From: Bacteroidales bacterium | GTDB taxonomy: Bacteria > Bacteroidota > Bacteroidia > Bacteroidales > Rikenellaceae | Assembly: GCA_949419965.1 (NCBI GenBank) | Contig: CASPAC010000003.1 | Span: 1 to 64,000, forward strand | Direction of reading: 5' to 3' | DNA length: 64,000 nucleotides | Part shown: positions 23,456 to 33,319 of the stretch, piece by piece | How positions within the stretch are numbered: position 1 is the first letter of the stretch | How the letters are laid out: every line of letters begins with the position of its first letter | Notes under the pieces: generated by a model | Database searches by the model: none | Told to the model about the DNA's origin: nothing | The model's input: the letters and a program-made list of their open reading frames with translations, nothing else | Position numbers and translations under genes: made by a program

Positions 23456-26068
23456 GTGTCGGATATCTTAAATGGTCTCAATCCCGCCCAGCGCGCGGCG
23501 GTCGAAAACTACGACTCCCCGTCGCTCATCATCGCCGGCGCCGGCTCGGGCAAGACGCGCGTCTTGACGTCGCGCATCGCCTACATGATCGAACAGGGGG
23601 TGGCGCCGTTCAACATCTTGGCCCTCACGTTCACGAACAAGGCCGCCGAGCAGATGCGCGAGCGCATCGGGCAGATGCTGCCCGGCAGTCGGAGCCGCTA
23701 CATCCGCATGGGTACGTTCCATTCGGTCTTCGCGCGCATCTTGCGCGAGAACGCCGACCGCATAGGTTTTCCGCAGTCGTTCACGATCTACGAGCCGTCG
23801 GACTGCAAGAACTTGTTGAAGACCATCGTCCGCGAACGGAACCTCGACGACGACAAGTACAAGCCTGCCCGCCTTGCTTCGCGCATCTCTTTCGCCAAGA
23901 ATGCGTTGATAACGCCGGGCGCTTACCTCGCCAATGCAACTTACGCGGCCGAAGATCGTCAGGCGCAGATTCCCGAGTTCGGCGATATCTACAACACCTA
24001 TTGCCAGCGTTGCAAGAGCAACGGCGCCATGGATTTCGACGACCTGCTGTTGCAGACCAACATCCTGCTGCGCGACTGCCCCGACGTGCTGGCCCGTTAC
24101 CAAGAGCAGTTCCAGTATATTTTGGTCGACGAGTACCAGGATACCAACTACGCCCAGTATATCATCATCCGGCGCCTGTCGCAGACCCATTCGCGGGTGT
24201 GTGTGGTGGGCGACGATGCACAGTCGATCTATTCGTTCCGCGGCGCCAAGATCGAGAATATCCTCTCATTCCAGAAGGATTTTCCCGATGCCAAGGTCTT
24301 TAAGCTCGAACAGAACTACCGTTCCACGCAGACGATCGTCGATGCGGCCAATTCGGTCATCCGGCGCAACTCCAAAAAGCTCGACAAGAAGTGTTTTTCG
24401 GAGGGCGACCGAGGCGAGAAGATTCGTGTGTTGAGGGCTTCCACCGATCGCGAGGAAGCCGAAACGGTGGTCTCCGACCTGCGCGACAAGGTGCGGGCCG
24501 CAGGCGACGGGTGGGCCGAGGCCGTGATTCTCTACCGCACCAACAACCAGTCGGCCGTGCTGGAGAACAGCTTGCGGCGCCGCGGCATTCCCTACCGCAT
24601 CTACAAGGGTTCGTCGTTCTACGACCATAAGGAGATCAAGGACTTGATGGCCTACATCCGTCTGGTCATCAACCCGCGCGACGACGAGGCGTTCCGCCGC
24701 ATCGTCAACTATCCGACGCGCGGAATCGGCGATACGACCGTGCAGCGCATCGCGCAGCTGGCCGCCGAGCGGGGTGTTTCGATGTGGGAGGCCGTCGATG
24801 CGTTGGTCGCCGAGCCGCCCGCCGATGCCGTGCAGAAAGCCATCGTCCGCAAGGTTGCGGAGTTCGTCGCTCTGATCCGTTCGTTGGGCGCTCTCCGCAC
24901 CGAAAAGGGGCTTTACGACTTCGGTCTGGAGATCGCCTCACGGTCGGGTATTCTGGCGGCCTATCGGGCCGAAAATACGCCTGAGGCGACGTCGGCTCTG
25001 GATAATATCGAGGAATTGCTCAACTCCATGCAGCTTTTCAAGGAGCAGTGCGACGCCGAAATCCGCGGCGGCGAGCGTCAGCCCGAGGAGGAGGCCACCA
25101 TCGAGGAGTGGTTGCAGAACGTCATGTTGATGACCGACATGGACAAGGACGACCCCGAGGATCGCAACAAAGTGACCTTGATGACCGTTCATTCGGCCAA
25201 GGGGTTGGAGTATAAATATGTATACATAGTCGGTCTCGAAGAAAACCTCTTCCCTTCGCAGCGGGCCATGGAGTCGCCCGACGGGCTGGAGGAGGAGCGG
25301 CGGCTGTTCTATGTGGCGCTCACGCGTGCCAAGGTCGCTGCTACGCTCTCCTATGCCGAGATGCGGTTCAAGTGGGGCGATATGGTGTTTTCGCATCCGA
25401 GTTGTTTCTTGCGCGAAATCGATTCCCAATACCTCGAAAATGTCGTCGGGGAGGAGGACGATCTGCTGCCGCGCCGGGCGGAGGGAAGCCAGGCTATCGA
25501 CGAGTTGCGGCGGAAGTTCGACTACCGGTTCAAACAGAAAGACGGTGCGGTGCGCCAAGACGAACACGGATACGGCAGCGGCCCGGCGCAGCGATACCCC
25601 TCCCGTTCGTCGCAGGGAGGCGGTTATTCTTCGGGTGGAAGCAGACCGGCAGGCGGGAAATACGGTGCCGCCGGCGACGACCGATCGGCCGGCAGCCGGG
25701 GGAACGGTGCGCGCTACGGTGTTTCTTCCGGCAGTTCCCGCTTCGGCAGCGGTTCTATGGGGGCTTCGCGCTCCGATGGTTTCAAGCCGCGGCAGAAGCC
25801 CGATCCGGCTTTGGTGCAGCCGCTCCGTCCCTCCACCGAGGGGTTGCGGTGGGTGGGCGTCCGATCGGCATCGTTTTCTGCTGCACCCTCCGCTGCTGCT
25901 TCGTCCGGCGATTATGCTGTCGGGCAGCGTGTCGAGCACTCGAAGTTCGGCGTCGGCATCGTCCGTCGCATCGAAACGCTCGACGGCGACCAGAAGCTGG
26001 CGATCGAATTCGACAACGCCGGCGAAAAGACCCTGCTGGCCAAATTCGCCAAACTGAGTAAGTTGTAA
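23456..26068 (+). CDS. pcrA: ATP-dependent DNA helicase, UvrD/PcrA type
   Basis: 870 aa from GTG 23456. Superfamily 1A motifs are in order: LNPAQRAAV (Q motif), AGAGSGKT (Walker A, about 27-34), TFTNKAAEQMRER, ILVDEYQDTN (Walker B), GDDAQSIYSFRGA, LEQNYRST, VTLMTVHSAKGLEYKYVYI and FYVALTRAK. A Gly/Ser/Arg-rich linker (about 695-790) leads to the C-terminal PcrA domain (AVGQRVEHSKFGVGIV). It acts in DNA repair and replication restart. The promoter box at 23422 argues for the GTG start over ATG 23399, which lies inside the GH43 gene. Confidence 0.93.
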   Translation: MSDILNGLNPAQRAAVENYDSPSLIIAGAGSGKTRVLTSRIAYMIEQGVAPFNILALTFTNKAAEQMRERIGQMLPGSRSRYIRMGTFHSVFARILRENADRIGFPQSFTIYEPSDCKNLLKTIVRERNLDDDKYKPARLASRISFAKNALITPGAYLANATYAAEDRQAQIPEFGDIYNTYCQRCKSNGAMDFDDLLLQTNILLRDCPDVLARYQEQFQYILVDEYQDTNYAQYIIIRRLSQTHSRVCVVGDDAQSIYSFRGAKIENILSFQKDFPDAKVFKLEQNYRSTQTIVDAANSVIRRNSKKLDKKCFSEGDRGEKIRVLRASTDREEAETVVSDLRDKVRAAGDGWAEAVILYRTNNQSAVLENSLRRRGIPYRIYKGSSFYDHKEIKDLMAYIRLVINPRDDEAFRRIVNYPTRGIGDTTVQRIAQLAAERGVSMWEAVDALVAEPPADAVQKAIVRKVAEFVALIRSLGALRTEKGLYDFGLEIASRSGILAAYRAENTPEATSALDNIEELLNSMQLFKEQCDAEIRGGERQPEEEATIEEWLQNVMLMTDMDKDDPEDRNKVTLMTVHSAKGLEYKYVYIVGLEENLFPSQRAMESPDGLEEERRLFYVALTRAKVAATLSYAEMRFKWGDMVFSHPSCFLREIDSQYLENVVGEEDDLLPRRAEGSQAIDELRRKFDYRFKQKDGAVRQDEHGYGSGPAQRYPSRSSQGGGYSSGGSRPAGGKYGAAGDDRSAGSRGNGARYGVSSGSSRFGSGSMGASRSDGFKPRQKPDPALVQPLRPSTEGLRWVGVRSASFSAAPSAAASSGDYAVGQRVEHSKFGVGIVRRIETLDGDQKLAIEFDNAGEKTLLAKFAKLSKL

Positions 26069-26134
26069 GCGAAAAGCGAGCGCCGGTTTTTCCGCCGCTT
26101 TTTGCCGGAAAGACAAATTATCTGACAAAGGAAT

Positions 26135-27073
26135 ATGGTTATGCCTGCTAATCCCCTCGTTTCGGTCTGCATGACGACTTATAATCACGAAGCCTATCTG
26201 CGGCAGGCCGTCGAAAGCGTGCTCGTGCAGCAAACCTCGTTCGCCGTCGAGCTGGTGTTGGGCGAGGATTGCAGCACCGACGCTACGGCTGCCCTCTGCC
26301 GCGAATATGCCGAGCGCTTCCCCGACCGGGTGCGCGTCGTGACGTCCGATTCGAACGTCGGGTGGCGCGCCAACTACCGCCGTACGTTCGAGGCTTGCCG
26401 CGGCAAGTATGTGGCCTATTGCGACGGCGACGACTGGTGGAGCGATCCGCAGAAGTTGCAGATGCAGGTCGACCTCATGGAGAGCGACCCTGGGTGCGGC
26501 ATGTGTTTCACACGGGCGGAAAACTATTACCAGGCTACCGGCACCACGACTCCCGACGAGGAGGAGCATTTTACCGATTTCGACCGGCTGCTGTGCCGGT
26601 TGACGATCTGCAATTGCGCAACGTTGGCTCGGCGCGAATTGATCGCCCGCTATTACGACGAGGTGCACCCCGAGGAGCATCCCGAGTGGATGACCGACGA
26701 CGCGCCCATGTGGCTGTGGTTCGCTGCGTGCAGCCGCGTGCGTTTCATTCCTGTTTTCACGGCCGTGCACCGGCGTCTGCCCGTGAGCGTGAGCCACAAT
26801 ACCGAATACCGCAAGCGCATCGCTTTCTGCGATTCGTTGATGGATATCAGCCTTTGGTTCGATGCCCGCTACGGCGCGGGCCGCAACCGCTTCCGCATCT
26901 TGCGGCGGCGCAGTTCGGTGGCGTTGTGGGTGCTCTCGTTCCACGGCCCCGTACGTGAATATTTGGTGCGTTGGGCATGCGACCTGAAGACCGCGCCGCG
27001 TTTGTTGTTTTGTCCCGAGGGTGCAGGACTGCTGGTCAAAAAGATTTTGTTCCGACGCCGGAAAACTCGATAG
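26135..27073 (+). CDS. Glycosyltransferase family 2
   Basis: 312 aa, or 310 from the second ATG at 26141. The GT-A fold begins PLVSVCMTTYNHEAYLRQAVESVL, with GEDCSTDAT for the nucleotide and the metal-binding DGDD at 97-100. The C-terminal ~60 residues are basic with no clear membrane helix. It probably adds a sugar to a surface polysaccharide or lipid-linked glycan; donor and acceptor are unknown. There are no neighbouring capsule genes. It precedes nth by 2 nt, so the two are probably co-transcribed. Confidence 0.88.
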   Translation: MVMPANPLVSVCMTTYNHEAYLRQAVESVLVQQTSFAVELVLGEDCSTDATAALCREYAERFPDRVRVVTSDSNVGWRANYRRTFEACRGKYVAYCDGDDWWSDPQKLQMQVDLMESDPGCGMCFTRAENYYQATGTTTPDEEEHFTDFDRLLCRLTICNCATLARRELIARYYDEVHPEEHPEWMTDDAPMWLWFAACSRVRFIPVFTAVHRRLPVSVSHNTEYRKRIAFCDSLMDISLWFDARYGAGRNRFRILRRRSSVALWVLSFHGPVREYLVRWACDLKTAPRLLFCPEGAGLLVKKILFRRRKTR

Positions 27074-27075
27074 AC

Positions 27076-27729
27076 ATGACACTCGAACAACGTTACGACG
27101 GCATCATCGCCTGGTTCTCGGAGCACATGCCCGTGGCCGAAAGCGAGTTGCACTACGAAAACCCCTACCAGCTTCTGGTGGCCGTCATCCTCTCGGCCCA
27201 GTGCACCGACAAGCGGGTCAACATGACTACGCCCGCCCTTTTCGAAGCATTTCCCACCCCCGACAAGATGGCTGCGGCCGGGGCGGAGGGGATTTACCCT
27301 TATATAAAAAGCATTTCCTATCCCAACAACAAGGCCCGCAATCTGGCCGGTATGGCCCGCATGTTGTGCGAGGAGTTCGGCGGCGAGGTGCCTTCCGACC
27401 TTGAACAGATGCAGCGGCTGCCCGGCGTGGGCCGCAAGACGGCCAACGTGCTGGGCGCCGTGCTGTGGCAGCGCGAGGTCATGCCGGTCGACACCCATGT
27501 GTTCCGCGTTTCGGAGCGTATCGGGCTGACTACCGGTTCCAAAACGCCGCTCCAGACCGAGTTGGCGCTCGAAAAGAACATTCCGGGGCATCTGCTGCCT
27601 GTGGCGCATCATTGGTTGATCCTCCACGGCCGCTACGTCTGTACGGCGCGCGCTCCCAAATGCGCTTCGTGCGGCATAGCCCCCTGGTGCCGCAAGTATG
27701 CCGCCGATCATAAAAAAACCAAAATATGA
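27076..27729 (+). CDS. nth: Endonuclease III (DNA glycosylase/AP lyase)
   Basis: 217 aa. The helix-hairpin-helix LPGVGRKTANVL carries the catalytic Lys121, followed by VDTHVFR with catalytic Asp139. Four cysteines C189, C196, C199 and C205 ligate the 4Fe-4S cluster. It removes oxidised pyrimidines from DNA. ATG 27076 is preferred because upstream codons fall in the glycosyltransferase gene. Its stop overlaps the next start (ATGA, 27726-27729). Confidence 0.96.
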   Translation: MTLEQRYDGIIAWFSEHMPVAESELHYENPYQLLVAVILSAQCTDKRVNMTTPALFEAFPTPDKMAAAGAEGIYPYIKSISYPNNKARNLAGMARMLCEEFGGEVPSDLEQMQRLPGVGRKTANVLGAVLWQREVMPVDTHVFRVSERIGLTTGSKTPLQTELALEKNIPGHLLPVAHHWLILHGRYVCTARAPKCASCGIAPWCRKYAADHKKTKI

Positions 27730-29528
27730 AGCATCTTTTCATTATTTTGACTTGGGCCGTTGTCGGCTTGGTCTCTTGCAGCAGCGATGAAACCCTTTCC
27801 GGTGTCGGCGGTACGGGTGTTTCCGATTCGTCGTGGACGGCGGTCGTTCGCAGCAAGACCGGTGGAGAGCCGCATCTTTTTTCTTTTACGGCAGCAGCAG
27901 CCTGGCGCGTCGGGAGCAGCGAATCGTGGTGCAGCGTGGCGCCGCAGTCGGGAGGCTCGGGTTTGCAGCTTTTCAATGTCACGACCGCTCCCAACGATAC
28001 CGGTGCGCGGCGGGAGGCCGTCATTTCGGTGCGTGTGAACGGTTATTCCTCTCCGGCTTCGTTCCGGATCGTGCAGTATGCCGACGACGGCGATTATTTC
28101 GAGGTCAACGAATGGATGGCCGGTTACATGCGTGAAAATTATCTTTGGAACGAGCCGCTCGCCGGCATGACGCTCGATTATACGCTCGATTATTCGAATT
28201 TTCTGCGTTCGATGCTGACGGGCGTCGCCGCTTTCAAGGACGATCGGGGCCGTGATCTGAACTACGACGACGGCCATTGGAAGAATGGCGTGCGGCAGTA
28301 TTTTTATTCCTATGTCAAGCAATCGGCAGCTTCGACTGCCAAGCGATCCGCTGCTTCGGCGCGTGCTGCCGGCGAGACGACGACCGGAACAGGAGTGTGG
28401 CGTTTGCAGGCTGTCGTGTTGGCTTCTTCGGGGAAACAGGCGGTCGGGTTGGCGGTCATGGGCGTTACGCCCGGTACGCCTGCCGATGCGGCCGGCTTGG
28501 AGCGCGGCATGTTCATCTCCGAGGTTGACGGACAGCCGGTCACGACGAGCAATTATCAGTCGCTCGCGCGGCGGCTTTATTATGGTACTTCGGTGCGGGC
28601 GCTGCCCAATCGGGTAGTTTGGGCCGATAACGCCGATTTCCAGGGGTTGGAGCCGTTGCCCGAGGTAACGCTTGCGGCGCAGACCTATGTCGATCCGGCC
28701 ATCTATGAAAGTTCCGTGACTACCGTAGGGGGCAGAAAGACGGCCTATCTGCTTTACATGGGCTTCGAGACTTCGCAGGATCAGGCGTTGATCGAGGCGT
28801 TCAGGAGTTTCCGCGGCGCCGAGGAACTGATCCTCGATTTGCGTTACAATGGCGGCGGTGCCGTGCGTTCCAGCACGGTGCTGGCTACGCTCATCGTCGG
28901 CGACGCCTGCAAGGACGGGGTATATTGCCGGACGGTCTACAACGCCCGGCGTACGGCGGCGGGCGAGAGCGGCGTTTACCGCATCGGCAACGGACATACG
29001 CCCGACGGCACGGGCGTCTATACGCCCATCGTTTCGGCTTTGCCGGAGGCTTTGGGGCTGAAGCGCATTTATGTTTTGTGTTCGGAGAGTACTGCTTCGG
29101 CCAGCGAGTTGGTAATCAATGGTCTGCGCGGTCTGGGCATCGAGGTGCGCCTGATCGGCATGCGCACCAACGGCAAGAATGTCGGTATGGAGGGGTATGT
29201 CGACCATCTGGAGGGGGGCGAACTCTATACGTTCATGCCCATCACGTTCTATTCGGAAAACAACCTCGGGTTCCGCGATTATTCGGACGGCTTCGTGCCC
29301 GACGTGGAATTTGACGACAGCCCGCTGTATCGGGCAGCTTGTTATCCGGGGGCTTTCGGCACTACGGCCGATCCGCTTTATGCTCTGGCTGCGGAGTGGA
29401 TCGGGACGGGTGCGAAACCTGCGCCTCCCACCCGGGCCGCAGCGTTTCGCAGCGTGCAGCTTTTGCCCGGCGTTGCCGAGCGTCCCGACGGCCGGTTGAA
29501 AGGTTCGGTCGTCTTCCGCAACAAGTGA
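27726..29528 (+). CDS. S41 family peptidase lipoprotein with BACON-like and PDZ domains
   Basis: 600 aa. The lipobox GLVSC gives anchor Cys18. A BACON-like beta domain spans about 35-118, a PDZ domain about 225-290, and the S41 protease core about 335-510. The catalytic Ser lies in ESTASASE (454-461), with LDLRYNGGGAV preceding it. It probably processes proteins at the periplasm or cell surface. Start overlap with nth suggests coupled translation. The PDZ-S41 order is that of C-terminal processing-protease relatives. The substrate is unknown. Confidence 0.88.
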   Translation: MKHLFIILTWAVVGLVSCSSDETLSGVGGTGVSDSSWTAVVRSKTGGEPHLFSFTAAAAWRVGSSESWCSVAPQSGGSGLQLFNVTTAPNDTGARREAVISVRVNGYSSPASFRIVQYADDGDYFEVNEWMAGYMRENYLWNEPLAGMTLDYTLDYSNFLRSMLTGVAAFKDDRGRDLNYDDGHWKNGVRQYFYSYVKQSAASTAKRSAASARAAGETTTGTGVWRLQAVVLASSGKQAVGLAVMGVTPGTPADAAGLERGMFISEVDGQPVTTSNYQSLARRLYYGTSVRALPNRVVWADNADFQGLEPLPEVTLAAQTYVDPAIYESSVTTVGGRKTAYLLYMGFETSQDQALIEAFRSFRGAEELILDLRYNGGGAVRSSTVLATLIVGDACKDGVYCRTVYNARRTAAGESGVYRIGNGHTPDGTGVYTPIVSALPEALGLKRIYVLCSESTASASELVINGLRGLGIEVRLIGMRTNGKNVGMEGYVDHLEGGELYTFMPITFYSENNLGFRDYSDGFVPDVEFDDSPLYRAACYPGAFGTTADPLYALAAEWIGTGAKPAPPTRAAAFRSVQLLPGVAERPDGRLKGSVVFRNK

Positions 29529-29535
29529 TCCGGCC

Positions 29536-30333
29536 TTACTTGATAAGGCTTTCGAGCGGGTATTTCAGATTCTTGTAGCCCGATATGTAGGCATTGATGC
29601 TGCCTACGCGCACGGGCGATTCGATATAGAGCGGGATCTTGTTTTCGTCGTCCGAAATCCAGATCGTGAAGACCGTGCCGTCGGTAAAGGAGTACCCTTC
29701 CGTGGTGCCCAGCTGGCAGTCGAACTTCAGGGTCTTGAATTTGCCCATGTTGCGGATCTTCTTGTTCTCGCGCCCCAGAAAACTGTACTTCAGGTGGCGG
29801 ATCGTGTCTTGCAGCACCATTTGCAGCGTCGCCGGCTCGCCCTCCACAAAATCCTCGGCCCGGGCCGAGCGCAGGTTGAAGAAGAGCGACACGGGGTCCA
29901 TGCTCTCGCACGTCAGTTTCATGTGTTTCTCGGCGAACGGATTCTGGCGGCTGCGCCAGCGGGTGTGCACCACCGAGTCGGCCCATACGTAGACGAAACG
30001 GCTTTCGAACGTGTAGTCGCCTTCGCGGATGTCGCTGGCGAAACGTCGGGTGCGCATGTCGGCCGGGTCGACCCAGATGCGGTAGATGTCTTCCATGTTA
30101 TAGAACCAGCGGTAGGTGGGCAGCGTGCGGCCGATGCCCTCGACCAGGTAGCATTTCTTGCCCTCCAGTTCGGTTTCGGTGGTCTTGACCTCCACGGCGC
30201 CCACTTCGGTGTTGGGGAACATCTTGGCCTTGTAGCTCACGCGGTATTGGAGCACCTCGCCCGGATGGTAAAGTTGTGCCGAGAGCGGTAAGGCCAGTGC
30301 CAGAAAGGTTATGATGAGCAGGAAGCGTTTCAT
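29536..30333 (-). CDS. DUF3108 family exported protein
   Basis: 265 aa. Signal peptide MKRFLLIITFLALALPLSAQ, then a single beta-rich domain (LYHPGEVLQYRVSYKAKMFPNTEVG, and FTIWISDDENKIPLYIES near the end) typical of DUF3108. Relatives are periplasmic or outer-membrane associated with no established function. It lies 25 nt downstream of recG on the same strand and converges with the S41 gene only 7 nt away. Confidence 0.85.
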   Translation of the reverse strand: MKRFLLIITFLALALPLSAQLYHPGEVLQYRVSYKAKMFPNTEVGAVEVKTTETELEGKKCYLVEGIGRTLPTYRWFYNMEDIYRIWVDPADMRTRRFASDIREGDYTFESRFVYVWADSVVHTRWRSRQNPFAEKHMKLTCESMDPVSLFFNLRSARAEDFVEGEPATLQMVLQDTIRHLKYSFLGRENKKIRNMGKFKTLKFDCQLGTTEGYSFTDGTVFTIWISDDENKIPLYIESPVRVGSINAYISGYKNLKYPLESLIK

Positions 30334-30358
30334 GGATGTGCGTTTTTTTGCGTGAATG

Positions 30359-32467
30359 TTACGATATGCGTGAGAAATCGATCTTGTCTTCTTTCGAGTA
30401 GCGGCGACGCAGCGCTTCGAGTCCCCGATTTTCGGGTCTGGCCAGCGTCGGGTCGTCCGCCAGGATGGCGATGGCCGCTTCGCGCGAGACGGTAAGTATC
30501 TGTGCGTCGGCCGTCGGATTGGCGATCTTCAAATCGAATGCCATGCCGCTCTGCATCGTGCCGTTCACGTCGCCTGCGCCGCGCAGCTTGAGGTCGAGTT
30601 CCGCCAGCCGGAAGCCGTCGTTGGTCTCGCACATGGCATCCAGCCGGGCGTGCGATTCTTTCGAGAGCTTCACGCCCGACATGAGGATGCAGTAGGACTG
30701 TTCGCCGCCGCGGCCTACGCGGCCGCGCAGCTGGTGGAGCTGCGAAAGGCCGAAGCGTTCGGCCGACTCGATTACCATGACCGTGGCGTTGGGCACGTCG
30801 ACGCCCACCTCGATGACCGACGTAGCGACCATGATGTGGGCCTGCCCCTCCTTGAACTGGCGCATCGACTCTTCCTTGTCGGCGGGCTTCATCTTGCCGT
30901 GGCAGATCGTCGTCACGTATTCGGGCAATGGAAAGTCGCGCGAAATCGACTCGTAGCCGTCCGTAAGGTCTTTGTAGTCCATCGACTCCGACTCCTTGAT
31001 CAGCGGGTAGACCACATAGACCTGGCGGCCTTTCTTGATCTCCTGCTTCATGAATCCGAAGAGCCGCAGCCGGGCCGCATCGGTGTAGTGCACGGTTTTG
31101 ATCGGCCGGCGTCCGGGCGGCAGTTCGTCGATCACGGAGACATCCAGATCGCCGTAGAGGGTCATGGCCAGCGTGCGCGGGATCGGGGTGGCCGTCATGA
31201 CCAGAATGTGGGGCGGGCGGGCGTTCTTCGTCCAGAGACGTGCGCGCTGCTCGACCCCGAAGCGGTGCTGTTCGTCGATGACCACGAACCCCAGGTCGGC
31301 GAACTGCACGCGGTCTTCCAGCAGCGCGTGGGTGCCGATCAGAATCTGTACCTTACCCGAGGCGATGCCGTCGAGAGCCTGCCGCCGTTCGCGGCTTTTC
31401 GACGAGCCGGTCAGGATCGCCACCCGCACGTTCAGCCCTTCGAGCAGGCGGTTGAAGGTGGCGAAGTGCTGGCGGGCCAGGATTTCGGTGGGCGCCATCA
31501 TGCAGGCCTGGTAGCCGTTGTCTACGGCCAGCAGCATCGACATGAGCGCCACCAGCGTTTTGCCGCTGCCCACGTCGCCTTGCAGCAGGCGGTTCATCTG
31601 GAATCCCGTGACGGTGTCTTGGCGTATCTCTTTGATGACGCGTTTCTGCGCTCCCGTGAGCGGAAACGGCAGTTTCTGCGTATAGAACGTATTGAACACG
31701 CCGCCTACTTTCGGAAAAAGAAAACCGTTGCTTTTCGAGAGCCGCTCCGTGCGGTTCGCCTGGATGTTGAGCTGGATGCCCAGCAGTTCGTCGAACTTCA
31801 GCCGGTATTGGGCCTGTCGGAGCGCTTCGGGCGATTGGGGGAAGTGGACGTTATAATAGGCTTCGCGCAGCGGCATCAAGCCGTATTGCGTGCGCACGGC
31901 GTCGGGCAGCGTTTCGTCGATCCGATCCTTGACAGAGATCCATGCGTTGCGGATGATCTGGTACATACCCTTGGTTCCCAGAACGTTCGATAGCTTCTCG
32001 GTCGAGGGGTAGATGCCCTGCATGCCGCTTTCGGCTTTGCGCGACAGAGCCTGCTCGATAGTCTCCAGCTCGGGATGGGCCATCGAGAGTTCGCCGCGGT
32101 AGAACGACGGGCGCCCGAAGATCAGGTACTCGCGCCCCACCTCGATCCGCTTTTCGATCCATTTGATGCCCCGAAACCACACCAGCTCGCCGCGGCCCGA
32201 GGGGTCTTGCACATAAGCCGTGAAGCGGCGCTTGCGCCCTTCGCCGGCATATCCGATTCCCGTCACGCGGGCGCGGAACTGGACGAGCGCGGGCGCATCT
32301 TCCGTGATCTCGGCGATGCGGTAGACCTTCGTGCGGTCGATGTAGCGGAACGGGACATGGGTCAGCAGATCGCCGATGGTGCGGATGCCCAGCTCCCGGT
32401 CGAGGAGTTTGGCCCGTGCTTCGCCCACGCCGGCCACGAATTGGATATTGCTATCCAGCGTGTTCAC
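30359..32467 (-). CDS. recG: ATP-dependent DNA helicase RecG
   Basis: 702 aa. An N-terminal wedge/OB region (about 1-230) precedes helicase motifs: LLQGDVGSGKTLVAL (Walker A), APTEILARQH, VVIDEQHRFG (DEEH-type box), VMTATPIPRTLAM, and the second RecA lobe with VATSVIEVGVDVPNA and QLRGRVGRG. It remodels stalled replication forks. It uses a GTG start at 32467, and a TATCTTTG box ends only 4 nt upstream. The first residues (MNTLDSNIQFVAGVG) align with the usual RecG N-terminus. Confidence 0.96.
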   Translation of the reverse strand: MNTLDSNIQFVAGVGEARAKLLDRELGIRTIGDLLTHVPFRYIDRTKVYRIAEITEDAPALVQFRARVTGIGYAGEGRKRRFTAYVQDPSGRGELVWFRGIKWIEKRIEVGREYLIFGRPSFYRGELSMAHPELETIEQALSRKAESGMQGIYPSTEKLSNVLGTKGMYQIIRNAWISVKDRIDETLPDAVRTQYGLMPLREAYYNVHFPQSPEALRQAQYRLKFDELLGIQLNIQANRTERLSKSNGFLFPKVGGVFNTFYTQKLPFPLTGAQKRVIKEIRQDTVTGFQMNRLLQGDVGSGKTLVALMSMLLAVDNGYQACMMAPTEILARQHFATFNRLLEGLNVRVAILTGSSKSRERRQALDGIASGKVQILIGTHALLEDRVQFADLGFVVIDEQHRFGVEQRARLWTKNARPPHILVMTATPIPRTLAMTLYGDLDVSVIDELPPGRRPIKTVHYTDAARLRLFGFMKQEIKKGRQVYVVYPLIKESESMDYKDLTDGYESISRDFPLPEYVTTICHGKMKPADKEESMRQFKEGQAHIMVATSVIEVGVDVPNATVMVIESAERFGLSQLHQLRGRVGRGGEQSYCILMSGVKLSKESHARLDAMCETNDGFRLAELDLKLRGAGDVNGTMQSGMAFDLKIANPTADAQILTVSREAAIAILADDPTLARPENRGLEALRRRYSKEDKIDFSRIS

Positions 32468-32471
32468 TTGA

Positions 32472-32479
32472 CAAAGATA
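32472..32479 (-). promoter_or_regulatory. -7 promoter box of recG, 4 nt from the start codon
   Basis: The minus strand reads TATCTTTG, then TCAA, then GTG. The transcript is predicted to be leaderless, with the same spacing as at xerC. Confidence 0.55.
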
Positions 32480-32505
32480 CGAAAAACTGCATTGGCGGAC
32501 AACCC

Positions 32506-33195
32506 TTATTTCTGCGCGTTGCGCCGGCCGCCGTTGTTTTTCTGAAAGTTGCGGTTGTTGTGCTGCGGGCCGTGGTTTTTTTGCTGGCGTTTCTGCATGC
32601 GCTGCTGGGAGCCTTTCTGCGGACGTGTCGAAAAGTGTTGTTTGTAGTCGCTTCGGAGGTTGTTGATGGCGGCTTCGTCGATTTCGATGCTTCCGCCGGA
32701 CATGCGGCGGATGTCTTTAACGATTACCTCGTTGTTGGGGTGTTCCTGGTTGTATTCGTAGCTCTTGGTGCGCATGTAGCGCGCCAGGTTGTCGACCGTG
32801 CGGGCCACCGTACGGGGGTTCTTTTCGTCGGCCAGGCGGCGCAGCATCTGCTCGACATATTTGCCGTAGTGCTTATGGGCGAAGCGGCTTTGCGAGTAGG
32901 GCATGCGGTGGGGCGTGACGGTCAGATCCTCGCGCGAGGGACGCGGATAGGGCGAGTCGACATCGAGCTGGAAATCAGACATGATGAAGAGGTGATCCCA
33001 CAGCTTGTGGGTGTAGTCCGCCGTGTCGCGCAGCAGCGGAAAGAGGTTGCCCATCACGGCGATCACGGCCCGCGCCTGACGGTTGCGTTCGCGGCGGTCT
33101 TCGATTTGGGAGAGCGAATCGATCATCTCCTGGATGTGGCGCCCGTATTCGGGCAGATACAACTTGCGTCGTGTGTAGTTATAGTTTTTTCTCAT
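32506..33195 (-). CDS. DUF4290 family protein
   Basis: 229 aa soluble protein. The start MRKNYNYTRRKLYLPEYGRHIQEMID and the central LWDHLFIMSDFQLDVDSPYP are characteristic of DUF4290, a Bacteroidota-specific family. The last ~40 residues are a basic Gln/Asn/Arg-rich tail that looks disordered and may bind nucleic acid. Function is unknown. It precedes recG by 38 nt on the same strand, but recG has its own promoter box. Confidence 0.88.
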   Translation of the reverse strand: MRKNYNYTRRKLYLPEYGRHIQEMIDSLSQIEDRRERNRQARAVIAVMGNLFPLLRDTADYTHKLWDHLFIMSDFQLDVDSPYPRPSREDLTVTPHRMPYSQSRFAHKHYGKYVEQMLRRLADEKNPRTVARTVDNLARYMRTKSYEYNQEHPNNEVIVKDIRRMSGGSIEIDEAAINNLRSDYKQHFSTRPQKGSQQRMQKRQQKNHGPQHNNRNFQKNNGGRRNAQK

Positions 33196-33319
33196 GACTG
33201 CGATTGTCGTGGAGTCGTTGTTTCGTTCGGACGGCCGGAGCGTCCCGCCGGTCGGCGGGGATGGTGCGGATTGGGTGTTTTTCCCGCTTGCGTTTCGTGG
33301 CCTGCATCCCTGGCTGAAA

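Noticed and set aside
26069..26134. A possible terminator after the PcrA helicase gene (inverted CGCCGG/CCGCCG with T-runs)
   Set aside because: The arms do not pair well enough to support a stable stem.
27708..29207. A 499-codon open frame opposite the S41 peptidase
   Set aside because: Antisense shadow without recognisable features.
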